DNA of 56,285 nucleotides from Paenibacillus dauci (GCF_000971985.1 NZ_LAQQ01000020.1:1-56285), one strand, 5' to 3'. Shown: positions 28,914 to 38,948, counted from the stretch's first letter. Program-made: numbers and translations. The notes: generated from the sequence alone by a model not told the origin.

Positions 28914-30092
28914 TTACTTGCTGCTTTCGGTTGTGCTTTCTGCTGGTGCAGTTTCAGTAGATTTTGCACCACTTTCAGTCGTGCTCTTGCCTGTCGAAGC
29001 ATCCCCGGCAGTTCCCGGGCTTTCTGTTGTTCCCGGCGTGCTGGTAGCACCACCTGTAGCATCGCCTGCTCCTTCAGTAGCGGCAGGTGCCGGTGCTTTA
29101 GGCAGGTTTTTGCTCTTGATCATTTTTGGAACATCATTGGCCATATAGTTGCTGAAGTTCTGGGAAGCCAGTTGGGACTTGATGGTATCCTTTTCTTCGG
29201 CAGTCAGATCTTTGAATTCTTTTTCCGTACGGGATTCTACCTTGATCACATGATAGCCATAATCGGTTTTAACCGGTGGGCCGACTACACCGATTTTTTG
29301 CGTCAGCACTGCATTTTTGAAGCCTTCCACCCAGTTACCGACTTTTTGATCTTTGTACTGACCACCTTGTTCCTTGGAACCAGTATCGTCTGTATATTTC
29401 TTGGCAATTGTTGCAAAGTCAGCGCCTTTGTCCAGCTTGGCTTTGACTTCTTTAGCCAGTTTCAGTGCCTGTGCATCGGTACGGGTTGTTTTGCCGTCTG
29501 CACTTTGCAGACCGATCAGCACGTGGCGTACTGTAGCCGTTGTATAGTCTTTTTTGTGCTCGTTGAAGTACGCTTCGACTTTGTCATCCGTTACTTTTTC
29601 TTTCATTACTTCAGAAGCAGTCAGAACGCGTGTCATATAGTCCTTGATATCCTGCTCTGTCAGTTTGGACGTTTTCAGCATTTGAGACAGCTGTTCCGGG
29701 TCAACACTGGATTTCAGCTGAGTCAACTGCTCTTCCGCTTGGGTTGCTCCTGCTTTTTGTGCAGCCTCACTGGCTTTTTGTGCCAGAGATTCGTAAGCAA
29801 CTTCCTGTTCCAGCAGTACTTCTCTATATTGATCCATATCGAACATTTGAGCATATTGAGGAGTCAGGAATTTCAGCATACTGACTTCTTTGTTAAATTC
29901 ATTTTCGGTGATGGTTCCACCTTCATATTCAGCAACAACCGGGCTGCTATCCTTGGCTTGCTCTGCCGCTTTGGGCTGTTGTGGAGCTGCCGCGTTATTG
30001 CCGTTGTTGCAAGCTGCCAACAGACTGATGCTAAGTACAGCTCCTGCTGTCAATACCGCTGTTTTACGAGCAGCTTTTTTAATTGGCCACAT
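28914..30092 (-). CDS. prsA: Foldase lipoprotein PrsA
   Basis: A secreted lipid-anchored chaperone and peptidyl-prolyl isomerase that folds exported proteins at the membrane-wall interface. The 392-residue precursor has a basic N-terminus and a lipobox LLAAC with the lipidated Cys28. An N-terminal chaperone domain and a parvulin domain at about residues 185-295 follow (VRHVLIG... DYGYHVIKVE). The last 60 residues are a Thr/Ser/Ala-rich disordered tail. The ATG lies within the last codons of mfd, with GGGGGA upstream, so it is coupled to mfd. Confidence 0.94.
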   Translation of the reverse strand: MWPIKKAARKTAVLTAGAVLSISLLAACNNGNNAAAPQQPKAAEQAKDSSPVVAEYEGGTITENEFNKEVSMLKFLTPQYAQMFDMDQYREVLLEQEVAYESLAQKASEAAQKAGATQAEEQLTQLKSSVDPEQLSQMLKTSKLTEQDIKDYMTRVLTASEVMKEKVTDDKVEAYFNEHKKDYTTATVRHVLIGLQSADGKTTRTDAQALKLAKEVKAKLDKGADFATIAKKYTDDTGSKEQGGQYKDQKVGNWVEGFKNAVLTQKIGVVGPPVKTDYGYHVIKVESRTEKEFKDLTAEEKDTIKSQLASQNFSNYMANDVPKMIKSKNLPKAPAPAATEGAGDATGGATSTPGTTESPGTAGDASTGKSTTESGAKSTETAPAESTTESSK

Positions 30093-33000
30093 TCTGTAGT
30101 TCCCCCTTTAATTTGAATGATTCCATGACAGCCTCAAGAAACTGGCGCAATAGCTCCAGCAGCTCGCCATCTGTCATTCCTTTGCCTTTAACCTGAATGA
30201 TCATGTTGGAACCCTGATTAAATTGTACACGTCTTTCGTAGCGATTGCCAATCTCGGACAGAAGGGTCATATCGAATGCTTTTTCCTGACCAGCATGGAA
30301 TTTGAGCTGTACATTATCGCCCTGACGGGAAATATGCTCAATACCATAACGTTTGCCATACAGTTTCAGGCGGGCCACCTGCATTAGCTGGATAACAGCT
30401 TCCGGCAATTCGCCAAAGCGGTCTAGCAATTCGTCTTCCAGCTCTGCAATATCATCAAAGGAAGATACAGCTGCCACTTTCTTGTAAATTTCTATTTTTT
30501 GGATACTATCATAAATATAATCGGAAGGCAAATACGCATCAATGGACAGATCAATCGTCGTATTCCAGTCATTGGCTTTGAGATCCTGCTCACCCAGCAT
30601 GGTAACTTTACGCTTCTGGATTTCTTCTGCCAGCATCTGCGAATACAGATCAAAACCGACCGAAGCGATAAAGCCTGACTGTTCTGCACCAAGCAGATTA
30701 CCTGCCCCACGGATCGACAGGTCACGCATGGCGATTTTGAATCCGGAACCGAGCTCTGTGAATTCTTTGATTGACTGGAGACGCTTCTCGGCGACCTCGG
30801 TCAGTACTTTATCCCGCTGATACGTAAAGTAGGCGTACGCGATCCGGTTGGAACGTCCTACCCGGCCACGCAGCTGATACAGTTGGGACAGCCCCATCTT
30901 GTCTGCATCATGTACAATCAGCGTATTTACATTCGGGATATCGACGCCGGTCTCGATAATGCTGGTGCTAACCAGTACATCGAACTCACCATCCAGGAAG
31001 TCCAGAATCGTCTTCTCCAGCTCTTGCTCGGACATTTGTCCGTGTCCTACTGCTACCCGTGCATCGGGCACCAGTTCGGAGATATGGGCAGCCATCTCAT
31101 GAATACCCTGTACCTTGTTGTACAAATAGTACACCTGTCCGCCGCGGTTCAATTCACGCTCGACCGCTTCGCGTACCAGTGTAGGACTATGTTCCACTAC
31201 ATAGGTCTGTACCGGGAAGCGGTTTTCCGGAGGTGTCTCGATAACCGACAGATCACGCACACCGAGCATCGACATATGCAGCGTGCGCGGAATTGGCGTT
31301 GCTGTCAGAGTCAGTACATCTACATTGGTTTTGAGACGCTTCAGCTTCTCCTTGTGCGATACGCCGAACCGCTGCTCTTCATCGACGATCAGCAGACCCA
31401 GATCCTTAAACACCAGATCCTGGGACAGCAGACGATGCGTACCGATCACGACATCGATCGTGCCTTGCTTGATCCCCTTGATCGTCTCATTCTGCTCCTT
31501 GCGTGTACGGAAGCGGCTCAGTACCCCGATATTAAATGGATACTCGGCAAACCGCTCACGGAACGTCTCATAGTGCTGCTGGGCAAGAATCGTCGTCGGC
31601 ACCAGGATCGCTACCTGCTTGCCTTCGATCGCCGCTTTGAATGCTGCACGAATCGCCACTTCTGTTTTGCCGTAACCCACGTCGCCGCAGAGCAGACGAT
31701 CCATCGGACGGTTTTTCTCCATATCACCCTTGATCTCATCAATCGCACGCAGCTGGTCACGAGTCTCATCATACGGGAACGTATTCTCGAATTCGTTTTG
31801 CTCGTTGGTATCCTTTTCAAAAGCATACCCCGGTGCTGCCTGGCGCTCGGCATACAGCTTGATCAGATCATCGGCAATATCCTGTACCGAGGAACGAACT
31901 TTGTTTTTGACCCGAATCCATTCATTGCCGCCCAGCTTGTAGACTTTAGGCTCTTTTTCCTCGGAGCCAACATATTTCTGAATCAGATCGATCTGTTCGA
32001 TCGGTACGGACAGCTTGTCTCCACCGGCATACATAATATGCATGTAGTCCTTATGGATACCGCCTACCTCAAGCGTACCAATTCCCATGTATTTACCGAT
32101 ACCATGGTTCTGGTGAACGACATAGTCGCCTACCTTCAGCTCGGTATAACTGCGGATACGTTCTGCATTATCCACGTTTTTGCTGACTTTGCGTACTTTA
32201 CGCTGCTTTTTGGAGAACATTTCTCCTTCGGTAATCACTGCCAGCTGAATCGATGGCAGTTCAAAGCCGGCTTGCAGATTACCATCCATCATGACAGGCG
32301 TCTCGATATCGTAGTCATCCAGCACACGGCGAACTCGTTCCATCCGCTCTTCGCCGCTTGCCACCATCACGACATGGATACCGGTTTTTTTCCAGCGTTC
32401 CATCTCGGACTTAAGTACATTCATCTGTCCATGGAAATCCTGCATCGTCCGACTGACAAAGTTTACGATATTGCCCGGTTGTACATGCGGCACCTGACGC
32501 AGGAACACCGACATCCAGATGCTCTGGAAAGGACTGCGGTACATTACATCATCCGTATGGGCAGCCAGCTCCAAAGAAGGCAGACTTTTGCCATTTTGCA
32601 AGAGATGCATATCCCATTCGCTCTCGTCGCGTTCCAATTGACGCGCTGTTTCCTGCAGACGTGCCGGTTCTTCCATAATAACTACCGTATCCTCCGGCAG
32701 GTAATCATACAGAGTCACCTGCTCCGGATACAGCAGAGCGATATATTTGTAGATTTCCGGGAAATAGACATGCTGACGCAGCAGCTCGATTTCACGGCCA
32801 ATCTCTTCTTTCAATCGTGTTTTGGCCTGACGGTCGCTCATTTTCTCCAGCTGCATATCCAGACGAGCCGATACCAGATCAGCAGCCTTGCGCATGCGCT
32901 CTTCATCCGCAATAATCTCGCGGCATGGCGTAATGGTGACCGATTTCACTTTATCAATCGAGCGCTGATCATCCGGATCAAAAGTACGGATCGAATCAAT

Positions 33001-33603
33001 CTCTTCATCGAATAACTCTACCCGATAGGCGAGACTCGTCGTCACTGGGTAAAAGTCGATAATGCCTCCACGAACGCTCATCTCTCCGCGGGATTCTACA
33101 CGTTCTACGCGCTCATACCCCAGCTCTACCATGCGTTTGAGGAAAGCTTCCAGTTCCAGTGTGCCGCCATCCTTCAGAATAATTTCTGCGCCGGCAATAT
33201 TTTCACGCGCTGGTAAATAACGGCGTACACCGGAAAATGGCACAACAACAACGCCGCGGAATCCGGCGGCACACTGCGTCAATACATCAATACGCTGCGC
33301 CAGCGTCTCCGGGCTGGAAATAGCAGACTCTGCAGCTACCAGCTCATTCGCTGGATAAAGCAGTACCTGCTCCGGCGTGAGTGCTTCTTGCAGATCTTCA
33401 GCTATTTTGTGAGCATGGAACATATTATGAGTAACGACCAGCATTGGTCTTTGCGTCTCTGCAAAAAGGCCCGCAATCAGTAAATGCCGAGCCGAGCCAG
33501 ACAATCCGGAAATGAGTTGATCTTTCATTCCGGACACAATACCATCGCGAACAGAACCAAAGTCATTATCTTTGGCAAATGCTTGTATCAGATTGTGTAA
33601 CAA
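30079..33603 (-). CDS. mfd: Transcription-repair coupling factor
   Basis: An SF2 translocase that removes stalled RNA polymerase and recruits UvrA. The 1174-residue protein has the UvrB-like N-terminal domain, an RNA polymerase-interacting domain (KVGDYVVHQNHGIGKYMGI) and helicase motifs I (LLCGDVGYGKTEVA) and II (IVDEEQRFG). TLTATPIPRTLHMS, the R/QRGRVGR motif VI and the TRCF C-terminal domain are also present. The start is a TTG with GAGGTG six bases upstream. fin, present between pth and mfd in sporulating relatives, is absent. Confidence 0.97.
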   Translation of the reverse strand: MLHNLIQAFAKDNDFGSVRDGIVSGMKDQLISGLSGSARHLLIAGLFAETQRPMLVVTHNMFHAHKIAEDLQEALTPEQVLLYPANELVAAESAISSPETLAQRIDVLTQCAAGFRGVVVVPFSGVRRYLPARENIAGAEIILKDGGTLELEAFLKRMVELGYERVERVESRGEMSVRGGIIDFYPVTTSLAYRVELFDEEIDSIRTFDPDDQRSIDKVKSVTITPCREIIADEERMRKAADLVSARLDMQLEKMSDRQAKTRLKEEIGREIELLRQHVYFPEIYKYIALLYPEQVTLYDYLPEDTVVIMEEPARLQETARQLERDESEWDMHLLQNGKSLPSLELAAHTDDVMYRSPFQSIWMSVFLRQVPHVQPGNIVNFVSRTMQDFHGQMNVLKSEMERWKKTGIHVVMVASGEERMERVRRVLDDYDIETPVMMDGNLQAGFELPSIQLAVITEGEMFSKKQRKVRKVSKNVDNAERIRSYTELKVGDYVVHQNHGIGKYMGIGTLEVGGIHKDYMHIMYAGGDKLSVPIEQIDLIQKYVGSEEKEPKVYKLGGNEWIRVKNKVRSSVQDIADDLIKLYAERQAAPGYAFEKDTNEQNEFENTFPYDETRDQLRAIDEIKGDMEKNRPMDRLLCGDVGYGKTEVAIRAAFKAAIEGKQVAILVPTTILAQQHYETFRERFAEYPFNIGVLSRFRTRKEQNETIKGIKQGTIDVVIGTHRLLSQDLVFKDLGLLIVDEEQRFGVSHKEKLKRLKTNVDVLTLTATPIPRTLHMSMLGVRDLSVIETPPENRFPVQTYVVEHSPTLVREAVERELNRGGQVYYLYNKVQGIHEMAAHISELVPDARVAVGHGQMSEQELEKTILDFLDGEFDVLVSTSIIETGVDIPNVNTLIVHDADKMGLSQLYQLRGRVGRSNRIAYAYFTYQRDKVLTEVAEKRLQSIKEFTELGSGFKIAMRDLSIRGAGNLLGAEQSGFIASVGFDLYSQMLAEEIQKRKVTMLGEQDLKANDWNTTIDLSIDAYLPSDYIYDSIQKIEIYKKVAAVSSFDDIAELEDELLDRFGELPEAVIQLMQVARLKLYGKRYGIEHISRQGDNVQLKFHAGQEKAFDMTLLSEIGNRYERRVQFNQGSNMIIQVKGKGMTDGELLELLRQFLEAVMESFKLKGELQNVAN

Positions 33604-33684
33604 AGCGGCACCTCACTTATTCTTGGATCAGTATCAAAATATATAAACAAAGGATTATACACACATAACACAACGGTAAAACGA

Positions 33685-33708
33685 CAAACCGGATAAAATA
33701 CCGATTTG
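33685..33708 (-). terminator. Possible second terminator hairpin after pth
   Basis: On the minus strand CAAATCGG pairs with CCGGTTTG (one G-T pair) around an eight-base AT loop. It is weak by itself and lies just past the stronger hairpin at 33720-33758. Confidence 0.4.
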
Positions 33709-33719
33709 CCTACAAACAA

Positions 33720-33758
33720 CCGCCTTCTTAACCTGTTCATTGCGGGTCCGGAAGGCGG
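33720..33758 (-). terminator. Intrinsic terminator after pth
   Basis: Perfect arms CCGCCTTC and GAAGGCGG around a 23-base loop region, followed by TTGTTTG on the minus strand. Confidence 0.65.
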
Positions 33759-33804
33759 TATATATACGATTTAAAAGATATAATTATTAAGCTTTATTAT
33801 ACCA

Positions 33805-34365
33805 TTATCCATTAAACTTAGCCATGGTCTGCTCAAACGTATGCTTCATACTAAATTCGAGTGCGTCACATGTATTCTCGATCATTTGATCCAATAATTC
33901 CTTTTCCTTCTTGGGAAAAGTAGCCAGTACATAATCTACAATCGCATACCCGGGCTCCGGCCGGGAGATGCCCATGCGAATCCGGTCAAACTTCTGGGTA
34001 CCGGTATGCTGGATAATGGACTTGATTCCATTATGGCCGCCCGCACTACCCTGAAAGCGCAGACGAATTTTGCCGGTCTCTGTATCCATATCGTCATAGA
34101 CAACGATCAGGTCTTCCAGAGCGACTTTGTAATAATCCATATAGGCACGTACGGCTTCACCCGACAGATTCATATAAGTCATCGGTTTGATCAGCACGGC
34201 TTTGACTCCGCCGATATGGCCTTCACCAATCAGCGATTTGCTTTTGCTTTGACTGATGGATATACCGTGCCGTTCAGCCAGTCGATCCAGCGCCATAAAG
34301 CCTACGTTATGGCGTGTTTTGGCATATTCCGGCCCCGGGTTACCCAATCCTACAATCCATTTCAT
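33805..34365 (-). CDS. pth: Peptidyl-tRNA hydrolase
   Basis: Cleaves peptidyl-tRNAs released from the ribosome (B. subtilis spoVC). The 186-residue product has the catalytic His19 in KTRHNVGF, the N-terminal VGLGNPGPEY, the MTYMNLSG motif and the VVYDDMD and GSAGGHNGIKSI segments. The start is the ATG of MKWIVGLG with GAGG upstream; a longer frame of 14 codons is unsupported. A plus-strand small gene starts about 125 bases upstream, divergently. Confidence 0.96.
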   Translation of the reverse strand: MKWIVGLGNPGPEYAKTRHNVGFMALDRLAERHGISISQSKSKSLIGEGHIGGVKAVLIKPMTYMNLSGEAVRAYMDYYKVALEDLIVVYDDMDTETGKIRLRFQGSAGGHNGIKSIIQHTGTQKFDRIRMGISRPEPGYAIVDYVLATFPKKEKELLDQMIENTCDALEFSMKHTFEQTMAKFNG

Positions 34366-34489
34366 TGTTTCATAATCCTCATTTCTTCGGTATATGTCGA
34401 TATGCATATGTCTACGGTGCAGTAATTTTCATTTTTTGTTAAAATTGGGTTACACCACACGGATAAGTCTAACAAGGAGGACACTCAGC

Positions 34490-34690
34490 ATGTATACCTT
34501 TGGGCAGCAGCTGCTGAAAAACCGTCATTTCTACGATCATTTCAGACAGGAAATGCCTGTACAGATTTACCGTCATGGTATTCCTGTGGATATTGGTCTG
34601 ATTACCGCCTATGATCATCAGTTTATTGAGATGAACCATATTCTGTATCATCGACAGCGTCATACCTTTGTATCCAGACCAGGTTATTAG
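34490..34690 (+). CDS. Small protein of unknown function (66 aa)
   Basis: A short plus-strand gene inside a minus-strand block. The ATG is preceded at ideal distance by AAGGAGG, and the frame ends just before a strong hairpin (34722-34757). The product begins MYTFGQQLLKNRHFYDHFR and ends HTFVSRPGY. It is rich in His, Tyr, Phe and Arg, with no membrane segment. I do not recognise a family with certainty. The strong ribosome site, own terminator and protein-like composition support a real gene. It lies divergent to pth and convergent to prs. Confidence 0.72.
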   Translation: MYTFGQQLLKNRHFYDHFRQEMPVQIYRHGIPVDIGLITAYDHQFIEMNHILYHRQRHTFVSRPGY

Positions 34691-34721
34691 ATGCAAAGCC
34701 TATTTCGATAGATACAACGAT

Positions 34722-34757
34722 AAGGGTTACTTGCCTCCAAGTGAGGAAGTAACCCTT
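34722..34757. terminator. Bidirectional terminator between the small gene and prs
   Basis: Arms AAGGGTTACTT and AAGTAACCCTT, with an inner CCTC/GAGG stem, form a strong hairpin that can end the plus-strand small gene and the minus-strand prs transcript. Confidence 0.85.
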
Positions 34758-34772
34758 TGTTTATATACCTGA

Positions 34773-35726
34773 TTATTCGATTTCAAACAGCTTGCTGATC
34801 GATAGTTCTTCGTGTACACGGATGATTGCTTCACCCATCAGAGGAGCAACCGACAATACTTTCAGCTTGCTGGTCGGATTCGGATGCGTGATCGGAATTG
34901 TATCCGTTACAATGACTTCCTTAAGCGGAGAGTTTTCCAGACGATCCATCGCCGGACCAGACAGCACCGGATGCGTACAACATGCATACACTTCTTTGAC
35001 GCCGCCTTCGATCAGTGCATTCGCACCCAATACAATCGTACCTGCCGTATCGATGATATCATCGACCAGGATCGCGGTTTTGCCTTCGATATTACCGATA
35101 ATATTCATGACTTCGCTGACATTTGGTTCCGGACGGCGCTTGTCGATGATTGCCAGCGGTGCGCTGAGCAGATCAGCCAGTTTGCGTGCACGTACTACAC
35201 CACCATGGTCAGGGGACACGACAACCGGGTTTTCGATTTGCTTGGAACGGAAATATTGAGCCAGAATTGGTACGCCGAGCAGATGATCTACCGGAATATC
35301 GAAGAAGCCCTGAATCTGCATCGCGTGCAAATCCATCGCGATAACACGGTGAGCGCCTGCTTTTTCAATCAGGTTCGCTACCAGTTTTGCTGTGATTGGA
35401 TCACGTGAACGTGCTTTGCGATCCTGACGTGCATAACCGTAATAAGGAATCACGACGTTAATGCTCTTGGCCGAAGCACGTTTGAGTGCATCTACCATGA
35501 CAAGCAGTTCCATCAGGTTATCATTTACCGGCGCGCAAGTTGATTGGATGATATACACATGACAACCGCGGACGCTTTCGGATAATTTCACCTGAATTTC
35601 GCCATCACTGAAGCTGGTCGTACGGGATTCGCCCATGGGAATACCGATGTAGTCGGCAATCTGACCCGCCAACTTGGGATTGGAATTACAAGTGAAAATC
35701 TTTAGTTTGGAATCACAATAAGTCAT
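34773..35726 (-). CDS. prs: Ribose-phosphate pyrophosphokinase
   Basis: Makes PRPP from ribose 5-phosphate and ATP for nucleotide, NAD and amino acid synthesis. The 317-residue product shows the class I features [19 protein letters not shown], the His/Asp ligands in [16 protein letters not shown], and the PRPP-binding loop [20 protein letters not shown] precedes the ATG. It follows glmU, as in B. subtilis. PRPP from this enzyme feeds nadC and hpt products, and PRPP is the usual PurR inducer. Confidence 0.97.
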   Translation of the reverse strand: MTYCDSKLKIFTCNSNPKLAGQIADYIGIPMGESRTTSFSDGEIQVKLSESVRGCHVYIIQSTCAPVNDNLMELLVMVDALKRASAKSINVVIPYYGYARQDRKARSRDPITAKLVANLIEKAGAHRVIAMDLHAMQIQGFFDIPVDHLLGVPILAQYFRSKQIENPVVVSPDHGGVVRARKLADLLSAPLAIIDKRRPEPNVSEVMNIIGNIEGKTAILVDDIIDTAGTIVLGANALIEGGVKEVYACCTHPVLSGPAMDRLENSPLKEVIVTDTIPITHPNPTSKLKVLSVAPLMGEAIIRVHEELSISKLFEIE

Positions 35727-35920
35727 AATGGTTAAAACCCTCCGTGGTGGTTCATTGGAATGCTCATCATATCGGTCTTATTTCTCTCTATATGGTCGAT
35801 CAGATCATTCAACAAGCATCATACACTTAACATTATATAATAATTTTCTAGCGAATAGTGGCATTATGTTAGTGCAAATGGATAATAATTTAATCAAATG
35901 GCACGATGATTCACAAATTC

Positions 35921-37312
35921 TTACTTTTGTTCCTTGATTGCTTTGGCTTTGGCACGGATTTTATCCGCGTATCCAGCCTTGTTTTCCTGGCGTGCACGAG
36001 CGATCGCCAGATCATTCGCATCTACATTCTTTGTGATCGTGGAGCCGGCTACGACATAAGCACCTTTGCCTACACGCACTGGTGCGATCAGGTTGGAGTT
36101 GCTGCCGATAAATACATCATCTTCGATGATCGTTTGGAACTTGTTCAGTCCGTCATAGTTGGCTGTAATCGCGCCACAGCCGATATTTACGCCAGAACCC
36201 ACTTCTGCATCGCCGACATAGCTCAGATGAGGTATTTTAGAACCATTGCCGATTTTGGCATTTTTCAATTCAACAAAATCGCCTACCTTGACCTGGTCAC
36301 CCAGTACAGTACCCGGACGCAAATATGCGAACGGTCCGATCATGCCTTCCTGGCCCACTTCGGTCTCCGACAATACGGATTGACGAATTGTTGTGCCACT
36401 CGCCACTCTGGAATCTTCAATCTCCGTATTTGGACCGATCACGCAGTCTTCACCAATCACGGTGTTTCCCTTGAGGATTGTGCCCGGGTGCAATACAGTG
36501 TCTGAACCGATCTGTACGTCTGCACCGATATAGGTAGAGTCCGGATCAATAATAGTAACACCGTTCAGCATATGATAACGAGTCAGGCGTCTGCGCATGA
36601 ACTGCTCGGCTTCCGACAGAGCCACACGATCATTAACCCCGATCGATTCGGAAATGTCAGCTGTTACGTAAGCGGAGATACGTTTACCCTGTTCACGCAA
36701 AATAGTGATGCAATCTGGCAGATAATATTCTTGTTGAGCATTGTTGTTGGTTACTTTGGATAGTGCGGAGAACAGCAGGGAATTGTCAAAACAGTACGTG
36801 CCTGTATTGATTTCCTGTACAGCCAGTTCTTCCGGAGTACCATCCTTTTGCTCTACAATCTTGATTACACTGCCGTCGGCATCGCGAATAATGCGGCCAT
36901 AACCTGTAGGGTCTTCCATTACTGCTGTCAAAATCGTAACAGCGGCGCCTTCGGATTCATGCTGATGAATCAGATTTTCCAGCGTCTCCGGTGTAACCAG
37001 TGGTGTATCTCCACAGATTACAATCGTTGTACCCTGCTCGGATCCAATTAGTGGTTCAGCCTGACGAACCGCATGTCCTGTACCCAGCTGCTCGCTTTGC
37101 AGTGCATACTCTGCGCGATCTCCCAGGAAGGATTGTACTGCTTCTGCTCCATGTCCTACTACCACTACACTGCGCTCGCAATTCACCTTTTGCACAGCGT
37201 CCAGTACATGACCTACCATTGGCTTGCCGCATACCGGATGAAGCACTTTATACAGCTTGGATTTCATCCGTTTGCCTTTACCTGCCGCCAGTACTACTGC
37301 CATCCTTTTCAA
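35921..37312 (-). CDS. glmU: Bifunctional UDP-N-acetylglucosamine pyrophosphorylase / glucosamine-1-phosphate acetyltransferase
   Basis: Makes UDP-GlcNAc for peptidoglycan and teichoic acids. The 463-residue protein has an N-terminal uridylyltransferase domain ([28 protein letters not shown]) and a C-terminal left-handed beta helix of hexapeptide repeats. The acetyltransferase site segment is [14 protein letters not shown] placed the start at a TTG (residues LKRMAVV) with GAGGGGG eight bases upstream. The ATG three codons later is an alternative. Confidence 0.96.
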   Translation of the reverse strand: MKRMAVVLAAGKGKRMKSKLYKVLHPVCGKPMVGHVLDAVQKVNCERSVVVVGHGAEAVQSFLGDRAEYALQSEQLGTGHAVRQAEPLIGSEQGTTIVICGDTPLVTPETLENLIHQHESEGAAVTILTAVMEDPTGYGRIIRDADGSVIKIVEQKDGTPEELAVQEINTGTYCFDNSLLFSALSKVTNNNAQQEYYLPDCITILREQGKRISAYVTADISESIGVNDRVALSEAEQFMRRRLTRYHMLNGVTIIDPDSTYIGADVQIGSDTVLHPGTILKGNTVIGEDCVIGPNTEIEDSRVASGTTIRQSVLSETEVGQEGMIGPFAYLRPGTVLGDQVKVGDFVELKNAKIGNGSKIPHLSYVGDAEVGSGVNIGCGAITANYDGLNKFQTIIEDDVFIGSNSNLIAPVRVGKGAYVVAGSTITKNVDANDLAIARARQENKAGYADKIRAKAKAIKEQK

Positions 37313-37470
37313 AAAAATTGCCCCCTCTATAATTAAATCCATTTATACATATAATCCCTGATTTGCTTGGAAATAAGCCTGTTTGCGGGACTTTGTAATC
37401 TTATTCTTCAACCAGAATTATACAGCCGTCAAAAAAACTCCATACTGAATATATCTTATTCCGGACAAAA

Positions 37471-37516
37471 AGAAAAGGGAGCCACAGCTCTTGCTCCCTG
37501 TGACTCCCTTTTCTTT
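37471..37516 (-). terminator. Intrinsic terminator after spoVG
   Basis: Arms GAAAAGGGAG and CTCCCTTTTC with an inner CACAG/CTGTG stem, followed by T residues on the minus strand, about 20 bases after the spoVG stop. Confidence 0.85.
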
Positions 37517-37537
37517 TAAACCCCAATAAGTACTTGA

Positions 37538-37822
37538 TTATGCGCCTTCTTCAATAACTTCTTCTTCTACACCGGCACGTTCGTATTCAGTCAGCACGGC
37601 TGTCTGAATCTTCTCGCGAGTGCTTGAAGAAATAGGATGCGCGATATCGCGGAACTCGCCATCCGGTGTCCGTTTGCTTGGCATTGCGACAAACATGCCA
37701 TTGTTACCGTCGATAACGCGAATGTCGTGAACGACAAATTCGCTGTCGATTGTGATAGATGCAATGGCTTTCATTCTGCCTTCGGAGTTCACCCGGCGGA
37801 GTCGTACATCCGTTATTTCCAT
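37538..37822 (-). CDS. spoVG: Septation/transition-state regulator SpoVG
   Basis: A small nucleic-acid-binding regulator, widely conserved beyond spore formers. The 94-residue protein begins [11 protein letters not shown] and contains the signature [22 protein letters not shown] and FRDIAHPI. The acidic C-terminus is typical. The ATG has AAAGGTGG upstream. A sigma-H-type promoter lies 40-70 bases upstream. Its persistence alone does not show sporulation, because non-sporulating Firmicutes such as Staphylococcus and Listeria also have it. Confidence 0.96.
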   Translation of the reverse strand: MEITDVRLRRVNSEGRMKAIASITIDSEFVVHDIRVIDGNNGMFVAMPSKRTPDGEFRDIAHPISSSTREKIQTAVLTEYERAGVEEEVIEEGA

Positions 37823-37860
37823 ATGTGTTCACCACCTTTTTCCATAAAGACTTGGTTGTG

Positions 37861-37889
37861 TAATTCCACACATGGCAGGGAAATCCCTC
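37861..37889 (-). promoter_or_regulatory. Sigma-H-type promoter of spoVG
   Basis: On the minus strand GAGGGATTT (37881-37889) matches the sigma-H -35 consensus RNAGGAWWW at eight of nine positions. An 11-base spacer leads to GTGGAATTA (37861-37869), a full match to RNNGAATWW. B. subtilis spoVG is a classic sigma-H gene. The DNA upstream is very rich in A and T, as expected for AbrB-controlled promoters. Confidence 0.75.
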
Positions 37890-38019
37890 TTTTTTTCTGA
37901 AAATTTATTGCGCATTTTTTTGTCTTTTTGCTTTTTTTGCCGTTTTTCGACGAATTGCGAAAAATTTGATTGATAGACATTCTCAATATGAAAATGGGTT
38001 CTATAGGCTGCGATGCGTA

Positions 38020-38853
38020 TTACTTTTCATTTTCAAAGTAATTGCCCGGTTTGACCATGATTTTCTTGCTTTTGGCATCAACTTCGGTCAATGTTGCCAG
38101 CGACACATAATCTGCCCAGAGACGGTCTTCCGTATCCACTGCACCTGATTCCAGCAGGACGCCGACACCAGCGACGGTAGCATTGAATTCATCCAGTAGA
38201 TCGACCATACCCTGAATCGTTCCTCCGGCTTTCATAAAATCGTCGATAATCAATACACGCGATTTTTCCTTGAGTGCACGGCGGGACAGCGTCATCGTAT
38301 GCAGACTCTTGTGCGAACCGGATACATAATTAATACTCACTGCCGATCCCTCGGTCATCTGATGATCCCGGCGTACCAGTACAACCGGCAGATTCAGCTG
38401 CGTACCTGTGGCATGCGCCAGAGGAATACCTTTGGTCTCTACCGTCATGATTACATCGATCGGCGTATCCGCAAATACCGACGCGAAAATTTTGCCAACT
38501 TCATTCAGAATAGCCGGCTGTCCCAATAGATCGGACATGTAAATATAATCGCCAGGCAATAGACGCTCCGGCTGCTCCAGCTGATTACACAGATTGCTCA
38601 TAAAAGAAAAAGCTTTTTCCCGCGACAGTCTTGGAATATATTTCACTCCGCCGGCTGCCCCTGCCAGTGTCAAAAGTTCTCCGACACCTTCTTCTTCAAA
38701 GACTTCCTTAATAATGGTCAAATCTTCACTGATCGATGACTTGGCCGCTCCATATCGGTCAGCAAACGTGGTTAATGGAATCAGCGTGTGTGGTCGGGAT
38801 GTCAAATACTGGGTCAGCTCAACCAGACGCGCACTCCTTTTTAATTTTTTCAC
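38020..38853 (-). CDS. purR: Purine operon repressor PurR
   Basis: A PRPP-sensing repressor of purine genes. The 277-residue protein has an N-terminal winged-helix domain (RLVELTQYLTSRPHTLIPL, AKSSISEDLTIIKEVFE) and a C-terminal PRTase-like domain with the PRPP loop SRVLIIDDFMKAGGTIQGM. The start is a GTG with GAGGAG five bases upstream. Placed between ispE and spoVG as in Bacillus, but ridA (yabJ) is missing after it. A PurBox-like site in its own promoter suggests autoregulation. Confidence 0.95.
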   Translation of the reverse strand: MKKLKRSARLVELTQYLTSRPHTLIPLTTFADRYGAAKSSISEDLTIIKEVFEEEGVGELLTLAGAAGGVKYIPRLSREKAFSFMSNLCNQLEQPERLLPGDYIYMSDLLGQPAILNEVGKIFASVFADTPIDVIMTVETKGIPLAHATGTQLNLPVVLVRRDHQMTEGSAVSINYVSGSHKSLHTMTLSRRALKEKSRVLIIDDFMKAGGTIQGMVDLLDEFNATVAGVGVLLESGAVDTEDRLWADYVSLATLTEVDAKSKKIMVKPGNYFENEK

Positions 38854-38885
38854 TTTGACTCCTCACTATCTCCAAAAAATTTACA

Positions 38886-38909
38886 ATTATATACCCAAAC
38901 CCGAATAAT
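38886..38909 (-). promoter_or_regulatory. purR -10 box with PurBox-like operator
   Basis: A TATAAT box (38886-38891, minus strand) lies beside AAACCCGAATAAT (38897-38909, plus strand), which matches the PurBox AWWWCCGAACWWT at 11 of 13 positions. The place of the operator, over the promoter spacer, fits repression. No good -35 box is seen. Confidence 0.5.
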
Positions 38910-38948
38910 TAAAGTGAATATAACATTTTTGTACGTGTTTGTAAAAGA

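Noticed and set aside
30883..33015. A 710-codon frame antisense to mfd
   Set aside because: Very long but entirely within mfd, with no ribosome site and no known domain. Such shadow frames occur along most long genes here.
37538..37822. Taking spoVG as evidence that the organism sporulates
   Set aside because: spoVG is conserved in non-sporulating Firmicutes, so its presence does not argue either way.
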